Shown here piece after piece: positions 24,191-37,900 of a DNA stretch of 64,000 bases. Each line of letters starts with the position of its first letter. Positions within the stretch are counted from its first letter, which is position 1. This DNA is from Chondrilla cf. caribensis (taxonomy: Eukaryota > Porifera > Demospongiae > Chondrillida > Chondrillidae), in NCBI GenBank assembly GCA_964020155.1, contig OZ026568.1:1986320-2050319 (forward strand), in the 5' to 3' direction. The notes under the pieces are model-generated. The model was not told where the DNA came from, did not search any database, and saw only the letters and a list, made by a program, of their open reading frames with translations. The position numbers and the translations under genes are program-made.

Positions 24191-24858
24191 ATTAACAAAA
24201 CATGCCTTTTTCCCCACTTGTTTTCTCTACATCTGTTGGGATGGGCAAGTCCATGCATATTGTCTATAAGAGACTTTCACATTTACTGTCAGCAAAGAGA
24301 GAATAGTCGTACAGCAATGTCATCAGCTGGGGCCCTCATTGCCTTGGTTTGTTTACTTAGATCTTTGATCACCTGTCTAAGAGGCTCCAGATCCATGTCC
24401 ACAGCAATGATTAATATTCACCCTCATTGATGCACTCAGTGGGTAATGAAGGACTGCATCCCTCCAATATAAACTTAAATATTATTATTTAAATGTTTAT
24501 TATGTATATTTTTTTCTGATATGTATGATATGATTATAGTTATCATTATTTGTTGATATTTTTATTCGACATCATCATCATTATTATTATTACTATAATT
24601 ATATTATTTAATTATTGTATACACAGCTTACATCAATGGCGCTAAATATTGCACATGTTGTGAGATGTTCTACCGTGACACAATGTAAGATTGAGTTAAC
24701 TACTTCAAACAGTACAAAAACTACTGTGAACTGCACACTACTTCATGATGAGTCAACTACAGCTACATTATTCTATGATTACAGCATATTGGGCAAAATT
24801 GATGATGATTTACAATGCAAGCCATGGATACTGAAATCCAAATGGATGGAAGGTGATA

Positions 24859-24990
24859 TTAAACTGCATCTGTCTTCATAGTGGCTTTGTTAGTGTAGAT
24901 TTCACCTTCTTCATCATTTTTCTGAAGTTCATGGCCTAGTACAATTGATTTTGTATGCTTTAAAACCATAGGATGATAATTCAAGCACAC

Positions 24991-25029
<39 letters not shown>

Positions 25030-25967
25030 ACAAACACACACAGATGTAAACACACGCATATATTATGTACACATACATATACGTATGCAAACACACACAA
25101 ACACCTATATACAACACATAACTCATACCATTGGCAGAATACTCAAAATCATTCTTATCGTTGCCAAAGGACATTGCAGAGGATCTAGAATTACTCAACG
25201 ACCTTGCATTGAAAAAATGAACAAATAATATAATAATGTTGTAACAACAACAGTGGTGATCATCATTTTATGTTGCACGCTACATGCATCCTGGCAAATA
25301 CTTTAAGTTACTCCTAAGCCCTTTAAAAATGTGTTCACATCCAGAATAAATATGTACAGCTTTGGCATTTCTATTGTTAATGAAATAAACAAATTGACTT
25401 TTGTAACACAGAATGTGACAGTTATGCAGAAACTATATGCTTGTTTGTATAAAAACAGATCAGAACCACCAGAGATACAGTATGTTGATTAATTTATCAT
25501 TCGAAGACCAAAATTAATACTGTAATCTCTAGGAATGAAGAATAAAGCATGCTGGAAGTTGAGAAGCCCAACATGTAGCATGGAAGATTTGCTACATATG
25601 TCAGATAATAACTGGATGGAACACACATAAAGATGAAGAGTTATGATCCTTGCATGAGTTCATTGTCACAAAGAATTGCTTCTTCTAAAAGTTAATCAAG
25701 TGGTGAATGGTGTAGACAAAAATATATAGTGTTGATGTATGTCCTATCAATGTGTGTACAATCGTGAATATATGAACCATGTATAATTATTATGTTAGCA
25801 TGTTATCATTACTCACAATTTCAAACGATGTGGTCTTCCTTTGCAATAGACAACCAAAAGAGCAATAATTACTCCAACTATGGTAACTGCAGCAAAACCA
25901 CCAAGGAGTCCGCCAAGGAAAGCACTGTAATTTAGGTTTCTCGGAGGAGGTCCAGTCACACCAATAA
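24859..25967 (-). other. Receptor TM helix and cytoplasmic tail
   Basis: Exon 25817-25967 encodes a Pro-rich linker (GPPPRNLNY), a TM helix (GGLLGGFAAVTIVGVIIALL...), then basic stop-transfer residues (CKGRPHRLK). Exon 25129-25202 adds SLSNSRSSAMSFGNDKNDFEYSAN. The last exon 24859-24935 adds GHELQKNDEEGEIYTNKAT and stops at 24859-24861. The tail of about 60 residues has two Tyr in acidic context (DFEYSAN, EGEIYTNK). YTN fits the pYxN Grb2-SH2 consensus (inference). Phases 2 and 1 at the two junctions fit. Confidence 0.8.
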
Positions 25968-28900
25968 CTGCATGAGTGGGTATGTATTACGCATATAGGT
26001 TTCATACACAATTGCAGCTAACAAAAACAGTACTGTGGCTGTAATAATATTTATATAATTGACACCCATCAAAATACATTCACACAGGGATACTCAATAT
26101 TGTTTAAGTCAGGCTTCATCCTGAATGAAACGGACATTTTTCTCCGATAGAAATATGTAAACAAAAACTCAATTCCTCTATAAGATCCTCTTACTTACAA
26201 TTGTCACAGAATGAGCCGTTGAAAAGAGGACTACATTCACAGAAATAGTTGAAGGCCTGCTGTGTACAAGATGCTCCATTCTCACAGGGATTATTAACAT
26301 CACAGGCTGTGTACACTGTAAAACAAATGGTAGATACTGTGTCACACCAGATAGCTTATATGTATTGCAGATAGCACATGTACTGCAAATGCAATACAAG
26401 GTTTGGATGACATTGTAGGAACTAACCAGGATTATCACAGAGTGTACCATTATAACCAGGATTACACGTACAAGTGTCATTAGCTACACAAGTTCCATTC
26501 TGACAAGGAGGATTGCATACGACTATAAGAAAGGAAAGAAAATTAAGATCAACAATACATAACATAATTGTGACTACAACTGACAGTTACATAATTTATG
26601 TATGTAGTAACATTGTTTATTGTGTATTATCACTTGTACATCAATATTCTCACTTGGAAGGGAAAAATCTCTGAACTCTTGTAGTTCCCGACTTCCTAAC
26701 AAAGTTGACAATCCAATATCCACACTTCCTGTTGCTGCCACATCAAACAAACAGGCTACATCACTACCACATATCTCTTCAGCTTCTGATTCAAGTTCAG
26801 GATTGGTGAAGTTTGGAGTGAAAATGGGAGTGAAAGTTGGATCGTAAAACATGTCAAAATTTCCACTCTCCCCATATGTGAACAAACTGTCACTTTCTCG
26901 TGAGATAATCCCTGTAATATGAAATTGAACATAATGTACTATTATCAACACAACATACGTTATTATCTGACTTTGGATATGTACATTGATCATATAGAAT
27001 TCTTTCTCTAATTATTAAAAGGTTGAAAAGTCGTCGTCACTAGTGCCTGACAAACATACGGGTTATAGGCTCACATGCCAGCATGGTGTGGATATAATAT
27101 ACATATGTACAGTATCTATGACATTCCAATACTATTGTTACCAAGCATAATATTATATATTTATTTATTTCATGGTAGAAGAGATTTAACATATTATACC
27201 CATGTATGTGCATACAGAGCATAATTACATTTCTTCTACATAAGTATCTCTTTGTTGTCTGTTTATGGACAATATACTCTATGTATCAGTTAGAATACTT
27301 TAATGCAACCTTATGCATTTTTTGATTTGTATATATATGGCGATTAATATTACATGAGGTGTAACTCACAGATTATTTACAACACTAACCCATGAATATG
27401 CAATGTTAGTGTATGTACATATTATATAACATACATATATGGATACATTACATAACAAGTGATGTAGGTTTTAAAAAAACTACGAATATTCACAATAATT
27501 AATAATATGACTCATTCGATACTAGAATAGTATCACATTACACATACGTACATACATTAGTAAAAGCAGTCGTATTACTTTGATTCAATGTTTTTATGCA
27601 GGTATAAAATACTATAGACACACTGTAAAGTTACCGTAATGCATTATATACAGATAGTGACTCACAGCGTATACCAAAGAGGCTGTGAATATCTTCCAGG
27701 GTTGAATTTGATGGAAGACTATCAATAGCTGTCTTGTCACGAGGGATGAGATCGTCTGAAGGGTTACCATTGAAGTTACCCAGTAGACCTCTAGTAGTGC
27801 CATTCAAACCACTTGGAAGGGATATTTTGATGACTGACAAGAAGTCATTTTCAGCCCGCACTTCAAGGATGACTCCTCCTGTGTAGGTGACTACAAATGT
27901 GTCGTTAAGTTGTTGTGAGATTCTCACCTCATTGAAGTCTTGAGTAACGATTGTAGTGAAGTCAATTATATCTCCATTCACTAACGCAATGATGATGCTC
28001 TTGTTTCCCACTTCAAGTTGGACTGTGTCCGATCCATTCAATCTCACTGCAACAGCTGAGAACACGGTAGCAGGAATAAGTGTTCCATTCTCATCCCTAG
28101 CCGGTACCATTCTGCCTTGGAACTCAAAGTCCCCATCAGTTGTCTCCAGTAGCACATATTCCCCTTTACCATTGAATGTGTACTGGAAACCATCCAATGT
28201 TACAATGTGAGGATCACCATAGAGCAAGGCTGCAATAATTTGAACAAACTAATGGAAATTGTGACTGAATATGAGCTGACACATCCACACACACATATAA
28301 TTTGATACATGTTCTCACCTGGTATGGGCTGTACATAATTTTCAACTACATTGGCTTGTAGGTGGTTGTTGTAAGTACTACAAAATGTTCCATTTGAAGG
28401 ATCTGGGTTGCCTTCTATGCAGCAGTATATCTTCAGTAGAACAGTTTCCTTCAAATGAGTCACAAGTCCATTCATATCCTCATACAGAGGAGTCCCTATG
28501 TTGGGCTGTCCTATGCCAGGCTTTAGACTCCCCTCATTGTCATAGCAACACTGCTGAGTGACACCACTATACATTTGTACGTATGTATGAATGTGAGTGT
28601 GGTTCAATTGGAGTAATGAGAAAGGTCTATATGAAAATCAACTTTTACATATTTGTAATAGAATAATGATAATGAAATGTAGTATGTTTACATATAATAC
28701 GATCTACATGGTATATATTCATAAATTGACTTTCTCACCTTACACTGCTTGACTGAACATAGCAAGCCTGTGCTGCTTTGTAAAAGTACCCATAATACTG
28801 TTGAGAATATTTGTTATCCACTGTACGTGATGTAACCACTTCTTCTTCAAAACCACTAATAAACATAGTAGCCTGTGACTCAGTTGGAGGACATGATGGG

Positions 28901-31900
28901 ATAGGGTCATCTGCATTGATATCAGGCTCTCTACACATTCTTCCTATGGACAGCCTGAAGTTGCGATTGACGGATAGTGTAACAGGCAAGTAGTAGATTC
29001 CTGACCAACTCCAGTATTTGAATGGCTCAGTAAGGTTGGCGCTAATGGTCCAACTCACTCGAAAGGCAATAGGTAACACAGTGGGTACTATTTGTGTGAA
29101 CCTCTTCAGAGCAAAATACAGGTTGTCGTTTCTTACCAGCACAACATCTATGGTATTGTTCACTGCATTTGGGAATGTGTAATCGACTAGCTTCCATTGT
29201 TTTACATTGATGTCCAAAGCATAGAGTTTTAGCTCACTCTCAGTGACCATAGCAGATTGAAGCATAGTAGGAACCGGTACCTTCCATCTAATAGTGACTG
29301 TTTCAGACTCCTCTATGAATAGACTAGAAGATATGACCTCAATCTGATGTTCCTGGTATGGAGGTACTACAAGGTAGGTAGGAGGTAGCAAGGTACAATA
29401 ATTGTTTTAATATTATGCAACATATTTCATTTCATATGAATCTACGTATGTTAAATAACAAGCCAAGAAACATCTACTGTCCATACCATGATGCATAGCA
29501 TGGAAAATACATTCATTATTACTCACAAATATGAAATCTCTGGAATGAGCCAATACTCTCTCCATTCTGTAATTCAGCTGTGAACTGAAACACAATCCTA
29601 CCAGAGGTAAACATCATTGGAACAGTGCAGTAGGCATGACTGGGATTAATGGCATCGGCTACTGCAGGAACAGTCTGATCACCGAATGTACAGGTCATTC
29701 TGTCAATGAACCTCACACACTCCTCCTTTAATGTGACAGTCACTGGAGTACCACCCATCATGTTGCCTTGGATGGGGGAAATACCCTTGTAGCATCCAAC
29801 TACATGCAAAACAGAATGAGGGGATTTTTATGCATATGCAACTGTTAATCTGATGTCTAAAATGTCTAAAGTACATGTACTACTAGTACACTCACCTACT
29901 ACGAAGGTGGACGAATTTCCTGTACCAGCTGCATTGCTCACTCTACATATGTAGTTACCCTCATTTGATACCATCACATCAGTCAGTGTCAGTGTGGGAT
30001 TTGTTTCACCAGGTAGGATACTGCCCTCATGGAACCACTGATACATGTTGTCTGGACCACCGGAGGATGAACAGTTCAATGTTGTGTTGTGTGTTTGACT
30101 GACCAGAACTGGAGAAGGAGAGCTTGACACAGAGCCTTCCGGAGACACTGGAGGTACATAGGTATAAAAGGCAGCTAAAAGTGTGATACTGATCAGCAGA
30201 GAAGAACATCATACACACCTGTCAATGTGGCTCCTTGAGATAGTACTGTGTTCACACTGTTGTTGACGACACAGTGGTAAACACCATAGTCATTGTACGA
30301 AACAGGATCCAACCCCAACAAAGAATTGTTCTCTCCTTGTAGCTCAGAACTGTCTCTGAACCACCGGTAAGAGATGGGATCAGATCCATCGACAAAACAG
30401 ACAAATGTGATAGATGATCCATTTGCAGCTATCTGGTTGGAAGGTTCTTCAGTGAATTCCACACCAACTACAGTGAAAGATTTAGTCCATCGACTACAGT
30501 ATTTCCCAAGTATAGTAACTAGACATTATTATTCATCATCTATCCAACAATGAAACATCATGCAATTGCAACCATCCAAAAACAATGCCTTGAAGCTATT
30601 GCACATGGCATTTGTCAAACCAATATATTATATTATATAGCCTGAACCTCACCTGATATTACAGATGTGCTATTCCCTGAACCAGCTGCATTGCTCACTC
30701 TACATATGTAGTTACCCTCATTTGATACCATCACATTGGTCAGTGTCAGTGTGGGATTTGTTTCACCAGGTAGGATACTGCCCTCATGGAACCACTCATA
30801 CATGTTGTCTGGACCACCGGAGGATGAACAGTTCAATGTTGTGTTGTGTGTTTGACTGACCAGAACTGGAGAAGGAGAGCTTGACACAGAGCCTTGTGGT
30901 GACACTGGATGTAAGCAAATTCAAGAGCAAATACCACTACTGAAAATTATTCGTTATGATATCATTGAAGAGCATCATACACACCTGTCAACATGGCTCC
31001 TCGAGATTGTATAATGTTCACACTGTTGTTGACGACACAGTGATAGACACCATAGTCGTTGTACACAACATAAACTAGTTGTAACAAAGAATTGTTCTCT
31101 CTTTGTAGCTCAGTACCATCTTTGAACCACCGGTAAGAGATAGGGTCAGATCCATTTACAAAACAGGTAAATGTAATAGACGATCCATTTGTCGCTGTCT
31201 GGTTGGAAGGTTCTTCAGTGAATTCCACACCAACTGCATATATGAGAGGTGATGATACAAATTAATTTATACACATAAAGTTCAGAGAATACTGCATGTC
31301 ACATTGCCATGTACGTACATGTAGTTCATATTATATGCTAAGTCTTAAATATTGTGTGTTAATTCAACTTTCAGTGATTCTAGTATTTACCTTTGAGTAT
31401 AATATATTTACTGCATTAGCAAGTAGTCAATTTCAGGTGTACAACATTGACTCAGCTTAGTCAGCTTAGCTGACACCGTTAGAGTATAACTCACCAACAA
31501 TGGCTGTAGTGCTTCTCCCTGAACCAGCTGCGTTGCTCACTCTACATATGTAGTTACCCTCATTTGATACCATCACATTGGTCAGTGTCAGTGTGGGATT
31601 TGTTTCACTACGTAGGATACTGCCCTCATGGAACCACTGATACATGTTGTCTGGACCACCGGAGGATGAACAGTTCAATGTTGTGTTGTGTGTTTGACTG
31701 ACCAGAACTGGAGAAGGAGAGCTTGACACAGAGCCTTGTGGTGACACTGGAAGTGAGTAATTACAAATTGAAGAGGAAATACAACTACTGAAAATTAATA
31801 ATGATGATAGCATTGAAGAGCATCATACACACCTGTCAATGTAGCTCCTCAAGATATTATAGTGTTCACACTGTTGTTGACAACACAGTGATAGACACCA

Positions 31901-34900
31901 TAGTCATTGTACAAAACAGGATTTAGTTGAAATGAAGAATTGTTCTCTCCTTGTAGTTCAGTACCATCTTTGAACCACTGGTAAGAGATGGGATCAGATC
32001 CATCAACAAAACAGACAAATGTAACAGATGATCCATTTGTAGCTGTCTGGTTGGAAGGTTCTTCAGTGAATTCCACACCAACTACGTATATGCAAGATAT
32101 ATAAGATTGCAGTTAACCAATTTGTACATCTAAGTGTTAAAAACTATAGAGCTACAATGGGGCGACTCCAGGAGATCACAGACATGTATGTATATTTTTC
32201 CCACATATTATTATGTTAAAATCCTAAACCACATTTTCCCTTTCTTTCAGAGAGGAAGTAATCTCTGAATACTATATATTACTACTATGTGTACCATTAT
32301 ATGCTCTTGCAGTCATAATTCTACACTACATTAGTATATGAGTGAAACTCACCAATAAGGACTACAGTGCTATTTTCTGAACCAGCTGCATTGCTCACTC
32401 TACAAATGTAGTTACCCTCATTTGATACCATCACATTGGTCAGTGTCAGTGTGGGATTTGTTTCACCAGGTAGGATACTGCCCTCATGGAACCACTGATA
32501 CATGTTGTCTGGACCACCGGAGGATGAACAGTTCAATGTTGTGTTGTGTGTTTGACTGACCAGAACTGGAGAAAGAGAGCTTGACACAGAGCCTTCTGGT
32601 GACACTGGAGGTACATAAGTATAAAGGTGGCTACAAATGTGACAATATGATTAGTCGAGAAGAATATCATACACACCTGTCAATGTAGCTCCTCGAGATA
32701 TTATAGTGTTCACACTGTTGTTGACAACACAGTGATAGACACCATAGTCATTGTACAAAACAGGATCCAGCATCAACAAAGAGTTATTCTCTCCTTGTAG
32801 CTCATCGCCATTTTTAAACCACTGGTAAGAGATAGGGTCAGATCCATCCACGAAACAGACAAATGTAACAGATGATCCATTAGCAGCTGTTTGGTTAGAA
32901 GGTTCCGTAGTGAATTTCACACCAACTGCAAGTAATGTAATGATAGCAGTTAGTATATACACCTGAAGTTTAGAGACGTAACAAACTACTAGCAAGCTTA
33001 TAATTGTTGGAGAAGTAGTATATAACAGGTAAGAGAGATAAGGTGTAACTGCTCTCACCATGAGTATTTTCTAAACATTAAACTCACTCTACATCTACCA
33101 TTCTATGCTCAGTGCTAAAAGTACATGCACTATACTAACAAGTACATGAGTAAAACTTACCTATAATGGCAGTAGTGCTATTCTCTGAACCAGCTGCATT
33201 GCTCACTCTACATATGTAGTTACCCTCATTTGATGCCATCACATTGGTCAGTGTCAGTGTGGGATTTGTTTCACCAGGTAGGATACTGTTCTCATGGAAC
33301 CACTCATACATGTTGTCTGGACCACCGGAGGATGAACAGTTCAATGTTGTGTTGTGTGTTTGACTGACCAGAACTGGAGAAGGAGAGCTTGACACAGAGC
33401 CTTCTGGTGACACTGGAGGCAAGCAAATTGAAGAGGAAATACAACTACTGAAGTATGCTAGTGGGAAGCATCTGAGGAGCATCTTACACACCTGTTAACG
33501 TTGCACCTCGAGATTGTATAATGTTCACACTGTTGTTGACAACACAGTGATAAGCACCATAGTCATTGTAGAGAACAGGATCCAGTTCAAATGATGACAT
33601 GTTCTCTCCTTGTAACTCATCGCCATCTCTGAACCACTGGTAAGAGATGGGATCAGATCCATCAACAAAACAGACAAATGTAACAGATGATCCATTTGTA
33701 GCTGTCTGGCTGGAAGGTTCTTCAGTGAATTCCACACCAACTGTGGTCACAATATATCATGAAGTAGTACATATATCAAAAATTAGTAGTAAGCAAGTGT
33801 CACTTCATATCATTTATCATACAAACAAAAATCGAACCATCAAATGATTGAATAGAATATCTACAAAGGCACACACACTGTGTTCATCAACGCACATGTC
33901 AGACCGTATCTCTTCCAACATAACAGAAGTGCCATTTTCTGAACTTCCTATATGCTGCATTACTGTGTATACTCTACACATATCACCATTAGTTTTAGTA
34001 CACTCACCTATCACTAAAGTAGACGAATTTTCCTTACCAGCTGCATTGCTCACTCTACATATGTAGTTACCCTCACTTGATACCATCACATCAGTCAGTG
34101 TCAGTGAGGGATTTGTTTCACCAGGTAGGATACTGCCCTCATGGAACCACTCATACATGTTGTCTGGACCACCGGAGGATGAACAGTTCAATGTTGTGTT
34201 GTGCGTTTGACTGACCAGAACTGGAGAAGGAGAGCTTGACACAGAACCTTCTGGAGACACTAGAGGTACAAAAGTATAAGAAGGTGGCTATAAATGTGAC
34301 AATATGATTAGTCGAGAAGAATATCATACACACCTGTCAATGTGGCTCCTTGAGATAGCACTGTGTTCACACTGTTGTTGACAGCACAGTGGTAAACACC
34401 ATAGTCATTGTACAAAACAGGGTCAAGTCCCAATGTGGAATTGTTCTCTCCTTGTAGTTCAGTACCATCTTTAAACCACTGGTAAGAGATTGGATTAGAT
34501 CCATCAGCAAAGCAAACAAATGTAACAGATGATCCATTTGTAGCCGTCTCGTTGGAAGGTTCTTCTGTGAATTCCACACCAACTATGGTGAACATATTCA
34601 TATATCACGGATTAATATTTTATCAAATATTAGTATATTAGTATAATATACTATTTATCAAATATTTTATCAAATATTAATCAGATGTCACTCTAAACAT
34701 TATGGATTGTATATCCTACGACCAGACGTCAACTCAACCAATGACATTATATAGAACATTTTCTACACTATCTGATGGATACATTACACAAGGTAAACTA
34801 AGCCCCACCTAACTGGTGCAAAGTACTAAGTGTTGATTTTGAACCAGCTATATACTATGTTTCTGTTCAACTGTCAATCTGATATATTATTCATTAGTTA

Positions 34901-37900
34901 CCGTAGTACATGTACCACTAGTTAGTACACTCACCTACTACTAAGGTGGATGAATTTCCTGTACCAGCTGCATTGCTCACACTACATATGTAGTTACCCT
35001 CATTTGATACCATCACATCAGTCAGTGTCAGTGTGGGGTTTGTTTCACCAGGTAGGATACTGCCCTCATGGAACCACTCATACATGTTGTCTGGACCACC
35101 GGAGGATGAACAGTTCAATGTTGTGTTGTGTGTTTGACTGACCAGAACTGGAGAAGGAGAACTTGACACAGAGCCTTCCGGAGACACTGGAGGTACATAA
35201 GTATAAAGGTGGCTACAAATGTGACAATATGATTAGTCGAGAAGAATATCATACACACCTGTCAATGTAGCTCCTCGAGATATTATAGTGTTCACACTGT
35301 TGTTGACAACACAGTGATAGACACCATATTCATTGTACAAAACAGGATCCAGCCTCAACAAATAATTGTTCTCTCCTTGTAGCTCAGTACCATGTTTGAA
35401 CCACTGGTAAGAGATGGGATCAGATCCACCAACAAAACAGACAAATGTAACAGATGATCCATTTGTAGCTGTCTGGTTGGAAGGTTCTTCAGTGAATTCC
35501 ACACCAACTGAAATTATCATAATAGTAAGAGTACTATTATATTATAAATTTAATCAACATGTACACACATATATGCACAGAATACACCTGATTATGTAAT
35601 TTTATGTACAGTATATATAGATATTATAATTATTTTAAATTTAATACTGAAACTGGTAACTGACCTATCAAAGTTGTAGATATATTGGATATTCCTGCCT
35701 CAGACATCACAGAACAAATGTAAGTGCCATCATCTTCTTCTGTAATGTTTGAAATAGTGATATTGCTAGTGTTCACTTCCTCATTAGATGGTAGGATCCA
35801 CATGTAATCAAGTGTAGGACCTCCCAATGCATTGCAACGTAGGGTGGTTGCTGCACCCTGTAACAACTGTACATCCGGACTAGCATCAATACTCAGATTA
35901 TGTGGCACAACTGCAGAGAAGAGTTAGCTACACATAAACAGTGTGGTCTTATATAACTGCCTATTGTGTGTCTCACTCACTGGCTACTAATACAGCATCT
36001 GACAGAAAGGTGAAATTTCCAATGATCACAGCACATTGTACAAAACCTGGTAGATCAGCAATGTAGTTTACTAAGGAATTATTGTTTACAGTCATGTTGA
36101 TACTTGAGGGGACATTTTCACCATTGGTGAGGAATGGAGTGAAGACAGTGAACAATTCACCATCAGGGTTCCCTAGAGCTGAGAATTCACACAATACATT
36201 ATATATATCCCCATTCTCAAGAAATAAGGCATCATGTGGTTCTCCATTAATTAGTTCTGTAGCATTTGGTACGGGAAAAATCAATATATTCACCTCAGCA
36301 GGAATGACTAAATGGAAAAAAGAATATTATAGTGCATTTATAATATATACACATTGGGACCATTATAATATATATACACAGTATATAAATGTATATATTG
36401 TAGGAAATTGTTTGGACAAACTTTCTGTTCAACATACACCAATTTTTGAGCATTGACTGGTTTTGATGTACTATAGGGTACATGAACAAAGCCTGATAAG
36501 CATGCCTAATATCAAGAACAGATTTTGTGGGTACTTTATACTTAGTCTTATAATCTCCTTCCATTATAAGCATATTATTGTGTCTAAGTTTTGAATTAGA
36601 ATGACCTAGTATTAGCAGGTGGTGAAAGACCACTAAGTGTGATATTTTGATCCTTGATGGAAGTAATACAATTATTATTATAAATGAAGATTAATTTATA
36701 TTTAAAGGCCAGATATAAAATTTTAAAAGAGCTAGAAGACTGACAAGCAGAATTATTACGATCTCAATGATTATTGACATTGTAAGATTGTACACATGCA
36801 AAGTAAATGCAAACAGCGTGGTAGATTACTATCTTACTTACGAATGTCACAGAATGAGCCATTGAAAAGTGGAGTACATTCACAGAAATAGTTGAAGGCC
36901 TGTTGTGTACAAGATGCTCCATTCTCACAGGGATTATTAACATCGCAGGTTGTGTACACTAAAATAACATATAAGGCAATACAATACATATTGTGTCATA
37001 ATTGAAACAATTGTCGAAAACATAATAAATCAGATTCTCACATAATACTGAATTCTACACTAACCAGGATTATCACAGAGTGAACCATTATAACCAAGGC
37101 TGCAGGAGCATGTATTATTAGCAACACAAGCTCCATTCTGACAAGGAGGATTGCATTGAACTGCAGTAAAGACACATTCAGTATTGTGATGTATTGAAAA
37201 TGAATTACTCAACGAATATAGTACATACATAGGAATATGTCATGGACAACACCACACTAAGATCTCACTTGTAACAGCAGATTCCATAACTTCTTCAAGC
37301 TCCTGACTTCCTGACAAAGTTGACAATCCAATATCCACACTTCCTGTTGTGGCCACATCAAAAAGACAGGCTACATCACTACCACATATCTCTTCAGCTT
37401 CTGATTCAAGTTCAGGATTGGTGAAGTTTGGGGTGAAAATGGGAGTGAAAGTTGGATCATAAAACATGTCAAAATTTTCACTCTCCCCGTATGTGAACAA
37501 ACTGTCATTTCCTTGAAAGACAATCCCTGCAGTAACAATAATATTATAATAAACATGATACTGAAATACTGACATGTGAAAAATGTTATGGCAAGTGGAT
37601 AATCAGAGAAAAAGACATTTACTGCATAAATTGGACTAAGGGATCATGTAGCACTGTGAAAATTGCACACAATAGTATACTTGATTAATGATTAAGTTAC
37701 TATAATCAAACTTAATCTCTATCTACAGTATATATGTATTTGACTTCAAAAATAATGAATGTGAATTTCATGGAGGTTTTTAACATAATACATGTACAGA
37801 TATAGCACAAACTTGGAGCTTAGGGACAGTACTAAGTAGATAGTAACTCACACGTTATGCCAAAGAGGTTGTGAATATCTTCCAGGGTTGAATTTGATGG

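Larger units (their letters stand above)
22919..24858. other. 3' flanks between convergent HPGD and receptor genes, with receptor exon remnants
   Basis: The AT-rich 3' flank of the HPGD gene is followed by decayed copies of receptor 3' exons at 23403-23883 and 24036-24190 and a 65-bp tandem repeat at 23585-23740. Bases 23310-23520 resemble 24740-24930, so they are a duplicate of the receptor 3' UTR and last exon. No independent gene is supported. Confidence 0.55.

Noticed and set aside
24615..24881. 88-codon plus-strand frame (MYTQLTSMALNIAH...)
   Set aside because: It overlaps the last exon and 3' flank of the minus-strand receptor. The related sequence at 23310-23420 is broken in this frame, so it is a chance opening.
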